The notes below the pieces were generated by a model. It did not search any database, was not told where the DNA came from, and saw only the letters and a program-made list of their open reading frames with translations. Both the position numbers and the translations under genes were made by a program. DNA of 61,139 bases from Pleurotus ostreatus/Saccharomyces cerevisiae fusant (taxonomy: Eukaryota; Opisthokonta), in assembly GCA_024196135.1 (NCBI GenBank), contig JAMQCK010000115.1:1-61139 (forward strand), in the 5' to 3' direction. Below, piece by piece: positions 11,691-21,251 of the stretch (positions are counted from its first letter, which is position 1; each line of letters begins with the position of its first letter).

Positions 11691-13212
11691 AGAGGTCTAT
11701 TGAGTCGATCTTAGGCCTATAGCCAGTGTATTCAATGGAGGGGCTGTCGACCCTTGACCATGACGCGGTTTCGCCAGGCTTGCCCTCTCGGTCGTATCAG
11801 AGGACATCCCCAGGGATGCTCAGCAGCAGCTTTCAAGACAGACCCCGACATAGTCTTTGATGTAAAAGTAGCGGAAAGAGTCTGCATTCGGCCGTTGCTG
11901 CCAACGTGAACGAGGCGGTCAGGACCGGATACGCTCCGGACGGAAGAGGCCGTGGGATATTGTACACGTGATTTCCATGTGAGCATTGGTTGAACTTCTT
12001 GCTGGGTTCGCATATCAGACTGATCGCCCGGTATCTCAGTACGTACTCATAAAAGGTTGCGGGAGCGGCACCTCATACAGCTAGAGTCTAGTCAGACTTG
12101 TAAGAGTTTCAGCGTGCTGTCACTGGCACCGACAGGGTATCTCCCCGTTTACGCCAAGCAGATGTACTTACCCAATGTCAACCCAGCTTGCGCTTTGGCG
12201 GGTGGGTCTGTACAACCGCAAGGACACCTCAATTCTACCATTGAAAGGGCATTTGTTTGCGATGTATCGTAAGCAATGACCCACGACTCGCTAGCTCAGT
12301 TGAAGTCTTTTCAGTTAATCTATCTCGGGCCACCGAGTGCGTAGTCTTGGCTTAACTCAACGCCTTGCCGTCTTCCGCTCACCATATACCCTAGGTGCAG
12401 CATGCATTGGACTGGCGCTGACATCGCCGACTGGTAAGGTAAGCGCGGAGGCGAGAATGGCTCATTGCCCGAGCCTGGTACCATAGAGAGAAAGTATGGG
12501 TCAATTGAAGGTCGAGCAGGTGTCGTTTAACGCCTTTCTCTCGCCGAAATGACTTGGAGAGTATGACCTCTTTCGGTCGCTTTTCTCCAATTCGAAAGTT
12601 TTCCTTACACACCGGGCGACGAACTCAACGCTTGGACCAAGCTTGGACCTTTGTAGCGGAAGTCGTCTTGCTTCTCACCATCTCCTGCACATACCCTCTT
12701 CTGGCGCGGCGCATACTCTTTCTCATCGTCCCCGCTTTTGGCTCAGGCCGGTCAACTCGTGGGGAGTTCACGAAGTCGAACATCTCACGTGAGATTGCCA
12801 AAAATGCCTCAGGCACCATCTGTCGGGACCCAGGGCCCGCAGCGGCGAGCGCCCACGCTTCCCGGTTGCCGTCCGGTCCATCGCCGCCCTCTGCGCTGCA
12901 GCAGATGCCAACGCCCCGACCAGCGGATATAGGGACGTCCAAGTGTTTGACGATGCGGAGACTACTTCGACTGAGTGAGGATCTCGCTTCCTGACAGTGA
13001 TGTGAGTGTCACAGCAGATGAGCTCTGAACGATTCCCTCGCGAATCTTCAGAAGGCTCGTTGAGCAACGAACGTCGGACGTTGGACAAGGTTGGCTGCCT
13101 TGTGTGTACGCAGTCCGGCGAGGTGCAACACGCCCAGGCTCGGCGAGGTTTTGTGCTCCGTTAGGAAGCTGGTAACGATCGTGGGGATCGCAAATTGCCC
13201 TATCCCGGGAAG
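11691..13212. other. Region without a clear gene
   Basis: The minus strand 11732-12013 has an ORF that could supply a 5' exon of the NRPS, but it shows no condensation-domain motif. Plus-strand ORFs at 12554-12994 have no recognisable domains and look random. Nothing else is supported. Confidence 0.4.
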
Positions 13213-13220
13213 TATATAAG
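13213..13220 (+). promoter_or_regulatory. TATA box of the AA9 gene
   Basis: TATATAAG at 13213-13220 lies about 173 bp before the start codon at 13393, a plausible core promoter with a 5' leader of about 140 nt. Confidence 0.55.
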
Positions 13221-13392
13221 GCCCGCGTTCGGGCCTTCGTTTTCTCTTCATTCCCCCCATCCTCCGTCCGCTCTTGGTCCCTTGTCGCTTGCGGCTGCTT
13301 GAACGTTCATTCACCCCACTTTCGCTTCATCTGACAGCGCTCGTTCCCCATCCTTTCGCAGCCGCCCACACTCTACAACGACAACGACTATC

Positions 13393-14691
13393 ATGCAGCG
13401 CTCCATCTTCCTTTCCCTCGTCCTTGCCGCCTTCGCCCGCGCACACGGCCAGATCGAGAGCGTCTCGGCTGGCACGGAGAGCAAGGTCGCCCCGAACGTG
13501 CGTGGTGTCGGCGAACGCTTCGACACGATGGCGCTGAACATTCGTAACAGATCTATTGGGATGGCGACAAGGCGAACACGGACACCCCCGTCCGCGTCAT
13601 GTACAAGGCCTCGTCGCCTGCATATCTCCTGCCGAAGGACTTCAGTGACAACTCGTACGTGGCGAGCCGATCGCAACCAACGCATCCGCTAACCCACAAT
13701 AGAAAGATGGCATGCGAAGGCTCTAGCGCCAGCCCGGCGCCTTCTTCGCTGGAGGTCGCTGCTGGCAACTCCATCACCGTCCAGTGGTCTGGCTCGACAG
13801 GCGAGCTCACCAACCAGCCCGGCGTCGGCTCCGTTCCGGATGGCATGCAGGCTTGGGTCCATGCGTACGTCGCCACATCCCTCTCATCAGCCCCATCTCA
13901 CGAATCTCCGCAGCATGGGCAGCATCCAGAACTACATCACCTCCTGCAACGGCAAGTGCGCGGACGCCGACGTCTCCAACAACGGCTGGACCAAGCTCTC
14001 CGGCGACGGCCTCGATCTCTCGCAGTCCATCTCTGACGACCTGCGCAACACGATGACGAACAAGCCCGAGAAGTACTACCCCGAGGGCGCCGGCCTCTGG
14101 GCCATGGCCAAGTTCGTCGCCGACGGCTCCAAGTGGGATGTCCAGATCCCCGCCGGCCTCAAGGCGGGCGAGTACATCGTCCGTCAGGAGCTCGCGGCGG
14201 TGCACAACCCGTGGAGCGCCAGCGACTCGTCGTCCGGCCCGCAGCTGTACGTCGGCTGCATCCAGGTCACCGTCACGGGCGACGGCACCACCGAGCTGCC
14301 CGAGGGCACGCAGGCGGGCTCGCTTTACGACCCCGAGGGCGACTTCGCCAAGTTCCAGGTGTACTCGGACGCGGACAGCTTCGTGCTCCCCGGTCCGGAT
14401 GTCTGGGACGGCGCGTCGTCGTCTTCGTCGTCGGGCTCGAGCGGCAGCGCGTCCGCGTCGTCCGAAGCCCCTGCGACCTCCACTGAGGCCTCTGCCCCGG
14501 CATCCACCGACGCGGCGTCCTCGGCCGCCACCGATGCCCCCGCCACGTCCGCCGTCGACCTCCCCGCGTCCTCCGCGGCTGCCTCGACATCTGCTTCGGG
14601 CGCGTCTTCCACGGGCAAGTGCCGCCGCAACAAGCGCATGATGCCCAAGCGCCGCCACCTCGCGCGCATCGCCCACGGCAGCTCGTTCTGA
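13393..14691 (+). CDS. AA9-like lytic polysaccharide monooxygenase
   Basis: Four exons (13393-13497, 13551-13654, 13703-13864, 13914-14691) give 382 residues. A signal peptide (MQRSIFLSLVLAAFARA) is followed at once by HGQIES, so the mature N-terminus would be the copper-binding His of the histidine brace. A second candidate His lies in WVHAMGS, built across intron 3, and an axial Tyr in GPQLYVGC. The IPAGLKAGEYIVRQELAAVH segment is typical of AA9 enzymes, which cleave cellulose or hemicellulose oxidatively outside the cell. The usual RHE motif reads RQE. A Ser/Ala/Thr-rich linker of about 70 residues ends in a basic tail (KCRRNKRMMPKRRHLAR) and no cellulose-binding module is present. AA9 is the best fit but the domain is divergent. 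Confidence 0.8.
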
Positions 14692-15714
14692 GCGGGCGGT
14701 GTCGGCTCGCGTCAGGCCCACCCCTTCCTCCTAACTTATCCTCTTCACCTTATGCCCTCATGACCGTGTATCTGCCCCCCACACTGTGTGTACTCCCTCC
14801 CGTCGACACTGTGTGTACTCCCTCCCGTCGACACTGCGTGTCGACCGTCTTCTTTTGTTGTCTTACTTACTCTGGTGCTTACGGGTTCAAGTTGCTTTTA
14901 CGTGCGCTAGACGCATGCTGGTGTTCTGTATGGTTGACGTGTATTTTGCCTGGTCGTAGATCTTCTAGGTCCAAATACACTTGATGTGCTTAACAAGCAG
15001 TGTGACTCGAGGGAGCAACAACAAGCAGCGGATAGTCACCGGGTGGAGCGAGGGATGCATAGACCGGACAATAGGGTGCCGTTGAGTTGCTTCAACTCGA
15101 AGCGCAAGCTGACGCTTCAGCCCAGAGCTTATCCCCTGTCCAGGATCATTTGGCACCTGCACCTGCACCTCCATACGACTGGTTATGCGCGCACAACGGC
15201 GCGTAAGTGATCGCGTAGGTATTCGAGCATGTTCAGATGCGGCGCCTAGCAGCAAGGCTATGCGCAAAACACCCGCACCCGGCTACCAGCTTCATAACTT
15301 CGGCCAACTTTCGCCAATGGGAACCTCAGTCGGAAGGACCGTTGACCTGGATACACCTTCGTTCAGCAGTCACTTTAAGCTGCTCGAAATGCATGCGAAC
15401 GGTGGCGTGGGATAACGAAGTTGAACTTCGGCAATCAAATGGCTGTGCTATCAGGTGACAATCGTGTGGTTTCATCAATTCAACTTGAAGGCGATTCCTC
15501 ATCATGCGGCCAACACGCTCCTGCAGAGCTTTTTGGGCGCATGCGCTTCTCTCACTCGATCTGGATATAAAGTCCAGCTCTGCGGGCTAGACGCCTCCAA
15601 TCACGACTCACGACAAGAAACGATCGTCATCTCACGAGAATCGCTCTGCTATTGCAGTTTGTCAACCAGATAACGTTGACGAACCTCGAGCTCGTTCTTT
15701 GACTTACGATTTGT
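14692..15714. other. Intergenic region
   Basis: Convincing genes are absent. A short tandem duplication is visible near 14787-14840: ACTGTGTGTACTCCCTCCCG recurs, each copy followed by TCGACACTG. It probably lies in the AA9 3' flank. Confidence 0.5.
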
Positions 15715-17083
15715 ATGGTCTACATCCCTCTCTTCTCCAAACGCGGCCACAGCGGCGACCTTGAGCCGCGAGCGGGCGGTGGAGGCGGCGGCAGCGGCGG
15801 CGGCGGCGGAGGCGGAGGTGGCGGAGGCAGAGGTGGTGGTAGCAGTAGTAGCGGTAGTGGAAGGGGAGGCTCTTCGGGCTCTTCTGGCGGCAGTGGTGCT
15901 GGCGGCGGCGGCGGCGGCGGCGGCGGTGGTGGTGGAAAGGGAGGTTCTTCGGGCTCCGGCGGGGGCGGCAGCAGCAGCGGTGGCAAGGGAGGATCCTCTA
16001 GTTCCTCCAGCAGCAGTGGCGGTGGAAAGGGAGGGTCATCTAGCTCCTCTGGCGGTAGTGGCAGCAGCAACAGCGGAGGAATGGCAGGATCCTCCGGTTC
16101 ATCCGGCAGCAGTAGCAGCGGCGGTACGGGAGCCTCTTCTGGCTCCTCTGGGAGCAATGGGGGCTTGGGAGGAACTCCAGGCTCATCCGGAAGCCGCTCG
16201 TCTAGCATATCCGCCGGCGGGACGACCGTGTCGGCGAGTACGTACAGTCGAGGAGGCGGCTCCGTCGCCACGATCCCCCGTGGTTCGCTCTTTGCTGGGC
16301 GACAGCAAGGCGGAGGGAGCCGTGACCAGATCTACGGCACAAGGTGCGTTTGGCGGTGTGCGTAGGGGGGTTGTATATGGTCTGATGCGCGTCACATGTT
16401 GCAGGCAGTATGGGAGTGGATACCCTGGCGTCGTTGGGCGTGGGGTCGCGGGACGGAACTTCCCCTTCTACTTTTGGCCCTTAACGTTCGGTGGCGTGGG
16501 CGCTGCTGGTGCATACCACTACCTCGACGGTGATGGCGAGGTGAGCTACGAGCAAGTGCTCATCTCATATATCTAACCATCACCCCCCTCTCAGTACGGC
16601 CACCCAGACAACAGCTCGCGCCCCGGTGGGCCGCAGACCGTCGGCAACTTTACCTCCAGCAGCGGTAACAGCACCTTCCGCCTCGTCGCCGACAACTACA
16701 CAACCACTTCCCTCATCGAAGAGGTCAACGCCCAGTGTTCCTTGAACCTCGACAGCGGCAAGACCTCCCGAGACGCGTCGACGTTCAATTATAGCGTGTC
16801 GTGGGCGCCGAGCGCGGGAGAGGTCGTGCAGTACTACCGTGCGAGCAGCGTCGCGCTGATGCTCGTCGGGTACAACAACTCGGCCGTATGGGACGACGGT
16901 GACGAGAGCAAGGCGGACGATCCGCTGCCGAGTTGGGTCGACCAGAGCCTGCTCACCTGCCTGAATACAACGATCGGGGCGACGACACCGTTGATCGACG
17001 GAAATGGGAGCGTGCAGGTTTCCGTTTCGAGCATGGGTCTTACTGGCGCGATCGTTGTAGTTTGGTTCATGTCAATCTTCTGA
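15715..17083 (+). CDS. Gly/Ser-rich protein with conserved C-terminal domain
   Basis: Three exons (15715-16343, 16405-16540, 16595-17083) give 417 residues. After MVYIPLFSKRGH comes a long Gly/Ser low-complexity tract (roughly residues 21-180) with recurrent GKGGSS and GGGG blocks. A conserved-looking globular part follows: YGSGYPGVVGRGVAGRNFPF, a YLDGDGEYGHPDNSSRPGG motif and VVQYYRASSVALMLVGYNN. The last 18 residues are hydrophobic (MGLTGAIVVVWFMSIF), as in a tail anchor or GPI signal, though no N-terminal signal peptide is seen. I recall similar uncharacterised proteins in Agaricomycetes. Function unknown. The minus strand of the repeat shows a long Pro/Glu-rich shadow ORF. Confidence 0.72.
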
Positions 17084-17346
17084 TCTGATGCTCTTCAAAC
17101 CTACATTTCTCGTGTCGCCCGTATTTAATGCTAGGAAACCAGTAGGCAACCGTCTCGGCATGTAGTTGCACCGTAGGTCGGTCGTATAAATTTAATCCCC
17201 TGTATCGTCTGATGCGCCCAAGTGAAGGACTAGTATACGATTCGATTGATCCAGACGAATCAACTCTGGAGTAGATCTCTCAGTTTAGGGCCTCATCATG
17301 TAGGTCATGACATTACGATTCACGATGGAGATTCCTCATCGCCGCC

Positions 17347-18114
17347 TCAAGCTACAACCTCCCTCGCATGCTTCGACGATGCCCACTCTAGTACGGCAAT
17401 TATATCGGCCATAGCAGACTTATTCTCTGCTCGGCCCGCATATGCATGGTGTTTCTGGGAAAGATAAGTCAGAGTCTCGACACCAAATCGTGAACCAAGC
17501 ACGTACCTCGACGGATTCCCAGCCATCCATGATCACGCGGCAGTCTGCATTGTCCACCACCGCCGCATCCAGCTCGCCCATAATCTCCTTCTTCGCTCGG
17601 CGCTCCTGCCGACCAGAGCGCATGAGCGCGAGCAGGCCGTGCGCCTTCTCTCTGCCAATGGGCGTGCTCGCCTGGAGGAAGCCGAACTTCTGGACAGGCG
17701 CGGTGAGGATCGCATCGCAGGCGGCGTGGTCGTCTTCCGAGAGAGTAACTAGGAAGGGGCCGCGCTGCACGGTGAGATGCCGCGCGTGCGTCTCGTATGC
17801 GGGGCTGCGCAGGAAGGCGTCACGAGCGCGCAGGGATTCCCATTCTGCGTAGAAGGTCAGTCAAGCTCACTGGTGCTGCACAGTGCATGCGAGACCCATA
17901 AACTCACGAAGCGCGCAGTAACCCTGAGAGGGATCCTCGATTTCTTGCCCGATGTACGCGCTGCGAGGAATGTCAGAGGGACTGAACCTGCAGAAACCTT
18001 TGAACCGACTGACCGCTGCAGACCGTCTACCCCGCTACACGCAACCTTCGCCTGGCGTGCGTCGTCAACGTCAAACGACGACAGGATCGTGATCTCGAGT
18101 AGTGGCGCGTACAT
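17347..18114 (-). CDS. DABB (ABM-like) family protein 1
   Basis: Four exons. Exon 1 encodes MYAPLLEITILSSFDVDD; exon 2 carries AYIGQEIEDPSQGYCAL; exon 3 starts QWESLRARDAF and contains ILTAPVQKFGFLQ and VIMDGWESVE; exon 4 starts KHHAYAGRAENKSAMAD and ends AREVVA. The GW-S-E-H pattern and the length of about 190-200 residues suggest one or two dimeric alpha/beta-barrel (ABM or stress-responsive A/B barrel) units. Such folds include small monooxygenases and cyclases, but no catalytic function can be assigned. Two relatives with the same exon plan lie at 38834-39582 and 45787-46526. Confidence 0.62.
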
Positions 18115-18565
18115 GCTGATGCTGGAACGCAGGATTTGGGGGCGCGCAGGGCGAGCTCCACTCGGTACTTATGCGACAAGCGCTTCATTCCCGACGGCTG
18201 CTTCAGCTGGCGTCGCCCAAGGAGAATCGTATCAACGGCGGAACGTACCCTGGTTTCCCAGCGGCCGGCGGGTTAGCGTCCGCCTGGCAAGCGTTCCTCT
18301 TGCTAGCACGAGAGCAAATGGACATCTCGGTCGGATCCGTCCGTGCTTGTCACCAATTCAGCCTAGCCTGCGGAGTTTGAGCGAGCAAACCGTACGAACG
18401 CTGCGAAGCATTATGCATTTGCCAAGTATGACGGCGAGCGCTTTCTAGTAGGTGAGCAGGCCGCTCGCCCCTTGTTTCCTCTGCTCTCTATCCCACTTGC
18501 AGAAGTTTCCTGCATCTTTCTCATCGCATCTCAATCTCCTCTCCCCTACCCCCTCTACTCCCCCT
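18115..18565. other. Spacer between DABB gene 1 and P450 1
   Basis: It holds the 5' flank of DABB gene 1 and the 3' flank of P450 1, both on the minus strand. Only short ORFs without recognisable domains are seen. Confidence 0.4.
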
Positions 18566-20738
18566 CTACGCCGTCGCCTCTCCAGCCCCTCTCCGCCTAA
18601 ACACCACATCCATATCCTTCGGCAGACTCAGCGCGAACGGCGAGAACCCGTTCTTCAGCCCACCCGCGTGCGCGCTGTCCTTCGGCAGCGTCCACTCCCA
18701 CTCGCGCAGCAGCATGCACAGCAGCGTGCGCATCTCGTAGAGCGCGAAGTTGCGCGCGGGGCACTGACGCGGGCCGAGGGCGAACGGCCTGCGGGAGGAT
18801 CAGTACGGCAGGTTGCGGGAGGGTCGGTATGGCAGGTTGCGGTAGGTCGTGCGCTCAGCTGAGGAGAAAGACGACGCATAGACCGTCACGCACATCCACA
18901 GACTCGCATCCACGCTCGCGACCTCCTTGTCGTTCTTGTTCATGAAGCGCTCCGGGTTGAAGGATGCGGGGCTGCGAGAGTGAAGGTGAGCGGTGACATG
19001 TAACTGTGCCGGATGAAAAGACCGCCTTACCTCGGCCAATAGAACGGATTGTAGTGGATCGCGCAGATGTTGAGGATGACGGACGTGTTCGCGGGGAGTA
19101 CGTAGCGCTTCCCAAGTGCGCTGACCAACTCGGCGGGTCGCGAGCTCGCGCGCGGGACCATGTAGACCTGTTCGTATAAGGGTGAGCTTCTGACAATGGC
19201 ATTTACTGGATGGCAGAAGAAATGCTTACAATTGGCGTATTCACGCGCAGCGCCTCCCGGATGCACGCCTGCACGAACGGCGTGTCGCGCATGTTGTCGA
19301 TGGTGGGCTCCGCGGCGCCGATGGCGGCGCGGACCTCGGCGCGCGCGCGGGCCTGCATCTCGGGGTGCTTGGCGAAGTAGTAGACGAGGCTGGACATTGC
19401 GCCGGCGGTGGTGTCCTGGTGGGTACGGGTAAGTCTACCGTAGGTCACTGGTAGCGAAAGCATGACTGACATGACCTGCAATGAAGAAGACGACCATGTT
19501 GTCGCGGAATTCTGTGTCGCTCATCTCGGGCTGTACAAGGAGGTCAGCATGTGGAAGACGAAGTGGACTTAGGAACTCACGTCCTCGAGCATGTACGTGA
19601 GCATGTCGTTCCCCCTGTTCTCCTTCTTCTCGTCGAGGATGCCGGTGAACTTTGCGATGAGCGCATCGATCTTGGTGATGATGGTCTTGCGCGGGAGCAG
19701 TGTCTCGAGCTTGGGGAAGACGATGTAGCTGCACTTTTGGTGAGACCAGATGACTATGAAGGGCCAGAAGGTGGGGACGTACAGGGGGTTTGCGATACTA
19801 TCCATAACATGACTGTATTCCGTGACGAAGGGGCTGATTGATTTTCGTCAGAAAATCGTAGGTTTAGAGATCGGCAGACAGAACATACGTGCTAGTGTCC
19901 TCGATGCTGTTGAAGTCCCAGCCGAACGTCGTGGACCCAACCGCGTCCAACGTGAATCTCTGGCAAAGAAATCAATAAGAGCAGCAAACATCGTCATCTA
20001 TGGTTGACTTGCCATGGCTAGATCATCCCACCGTAGCTTGCCGCCGTCCTTCATCACGCGGAAGAGGCGGTTGGCGAGCGTCACGAAGTCTTCTATGGGA
20101 AGATTTCTGCAAGGCAATGTAAGCTGAGGGTTCTAGACGAGAAAGAGCACATGCCGCTGAAGTGCAGACTTGACCACGCGCGAGTGGCGCTGCCAGCTGG
20201 AACCGTTCGACAGGATGACATTGGTCTGACAGCGCAGCTCAAGGAGGATTCGCAAAGGGCTCAAGTGCATCGCGTACCTTGCCTACCAGACGCCAGAGGA
20301 GGAGATCATCTTGATAGTACGAATAAGCCAATTGTCAATCTGAAGAAGGGATGGCCTACCAGGTGGCTCCTCCTTGGGCCACGTCGTGATGTCCGCGGAG
20401 ATGTCCCTGGCGATCTTCGGTGGTTGAGCGAGTTGGGAAGAGAAAACCATAGGAGAGTCGCGCACCTTCTCGTCGAGTACATGCACTATCCAGCGTCCTA
20501 GGGCATAAACAAGCACAACGCCTTCTCCGCGTTCAGCGAAGGGCATAAGCAAGCGTTTGATGCGCACATCCTCGACCTCGCCCGTAAAGTAGCTCCAAAG
20601 AAGAGGCAGAACAGGGACGCGAGGAAGGTGCGCTAGCTCAGCGGGTGGCGTGAACAGCCTGTTGCAGACGAAAGCCAGGAAGACGACGCCCGAAAGGAGC
20701 GCCCAGTGGTCCTGCATGATAGTGGCGAGTGGAGGCAT
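18566..20738 (-). CDS. Cytochrome P450 monooxygenase 1
   Basis: A multi-exon microsomal-type P450. The start is MPPLATIMQDHWALL, followed by a hydrophobic anchor (LLSGVVFLAFVCNRLF) and a proline-rich hinge. The oxygen-binding I-helix is FFIAGHDTTAGAMS, the ExxR motif lies in CIREALRVNTP, the PERF-type motif is FNPERFM, and the heme-binding segment is PFALGPRQCPARNFA, with Ala where Gly usually follows the Cys loop. All hallmark residues are present, so the enzyme should be functional. It is transcribed divergently from P450 2 and may share regulation with it. The substrate is unknown; context suggests tailoring of a secondary metabolite or xenobiotic oxidation. Exons were joined by eye. Confidence 0.85.
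18786..18852. repeat. Approximate 24-bp tandem repeat, three units
   Basis: Units start at about 18786, 18807 and 18831, sharing GGCAGGTTGCGG and related bases. The array lies in the last P450 1 intron and its 3' splice site, so the acceptor CTCCCGCAG has decoy relatives (CTCCCGCAA) upstream. Confidence 0.6.
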
Positions 20739-21251
20739 GACGAGCAGAGAAGTGCATGCATATCTTGAAGGTGCTCGTGGTATATGTATACACACGAGTA
20801 GAGCCTTCGGGCAGCGAATACGGGAGCCTCTGCGGCGCCTTCGACGGCCGTCGCCGTTAGTACCAGCTGTCACCCTACGCTTCGGAGTCCCACCTCTTCA
20901 CGAGCGATCCGCTTTACAGAAATGTCGCATACAATTGCAGTCAGGAAGCCATCCTCTACGCGTTGCTTGCCCGTCAGGGTTATGGAAAGAGCGCTGAGGC
21001 TGATGTTCATAGAACGATGGTCGGTGCAAAAGTGCAAAAGGAACTATGGACTGATGGCTATCCGGCCGCGGACCGGCCGCCGGCAACAGAGCGCGTCCGC
21101 CTCCATCCTTGGCTTCGACCGCCATGTTCAATGTAAATCTGCTAACCTTCAGGCCCCCATAAAGTCCGGTGCGATGCGCGACCTTGAAACCGCTCTTATA
21201 AGGCACCGCTTCTGAACGCTGGTACGCTTTCCGATGGCATGCGTATTGAAC
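20739..21251. promoter_or_regulatory. Bidirectional promoter of the P450 pair
   Basis: A 513-bp intergenic region between head-to-head P450 genes. TTATAAGG at 21196-21203 is a good TATA box for the plus-strand gene. No ORF with recognisable content is present. Confidence 0.55.

Noticed and set aside
12554..12994. Plus-strand 146-codon ORF upstream of the AA9 gene
   Set aside because: No recognisable motif, overlaps equally long minus-strand ORFs, and has no clear promoter or introns.
13807..14721. 304-codon minus-strand ORF over the AA9 gene
   Set aside because: Arg/Gly-rich antisense of a GC-rich coding exon; the plus strand has a signal peptide, conserved motifs and good introns.
14787..14840. 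Possible CRISPR-like or satellite repeat
   Set aside because: Only a short tandem duplication of about 27 bp; no array structure, and CRISPR is not expected in a fungus.
15720..16271. Long minus-strand Pro/Glu-rich ORF
   Set aside because: It is the complement of the Gly/Ser codon repeat of the plus-strand gene; low complexity keeps it open.
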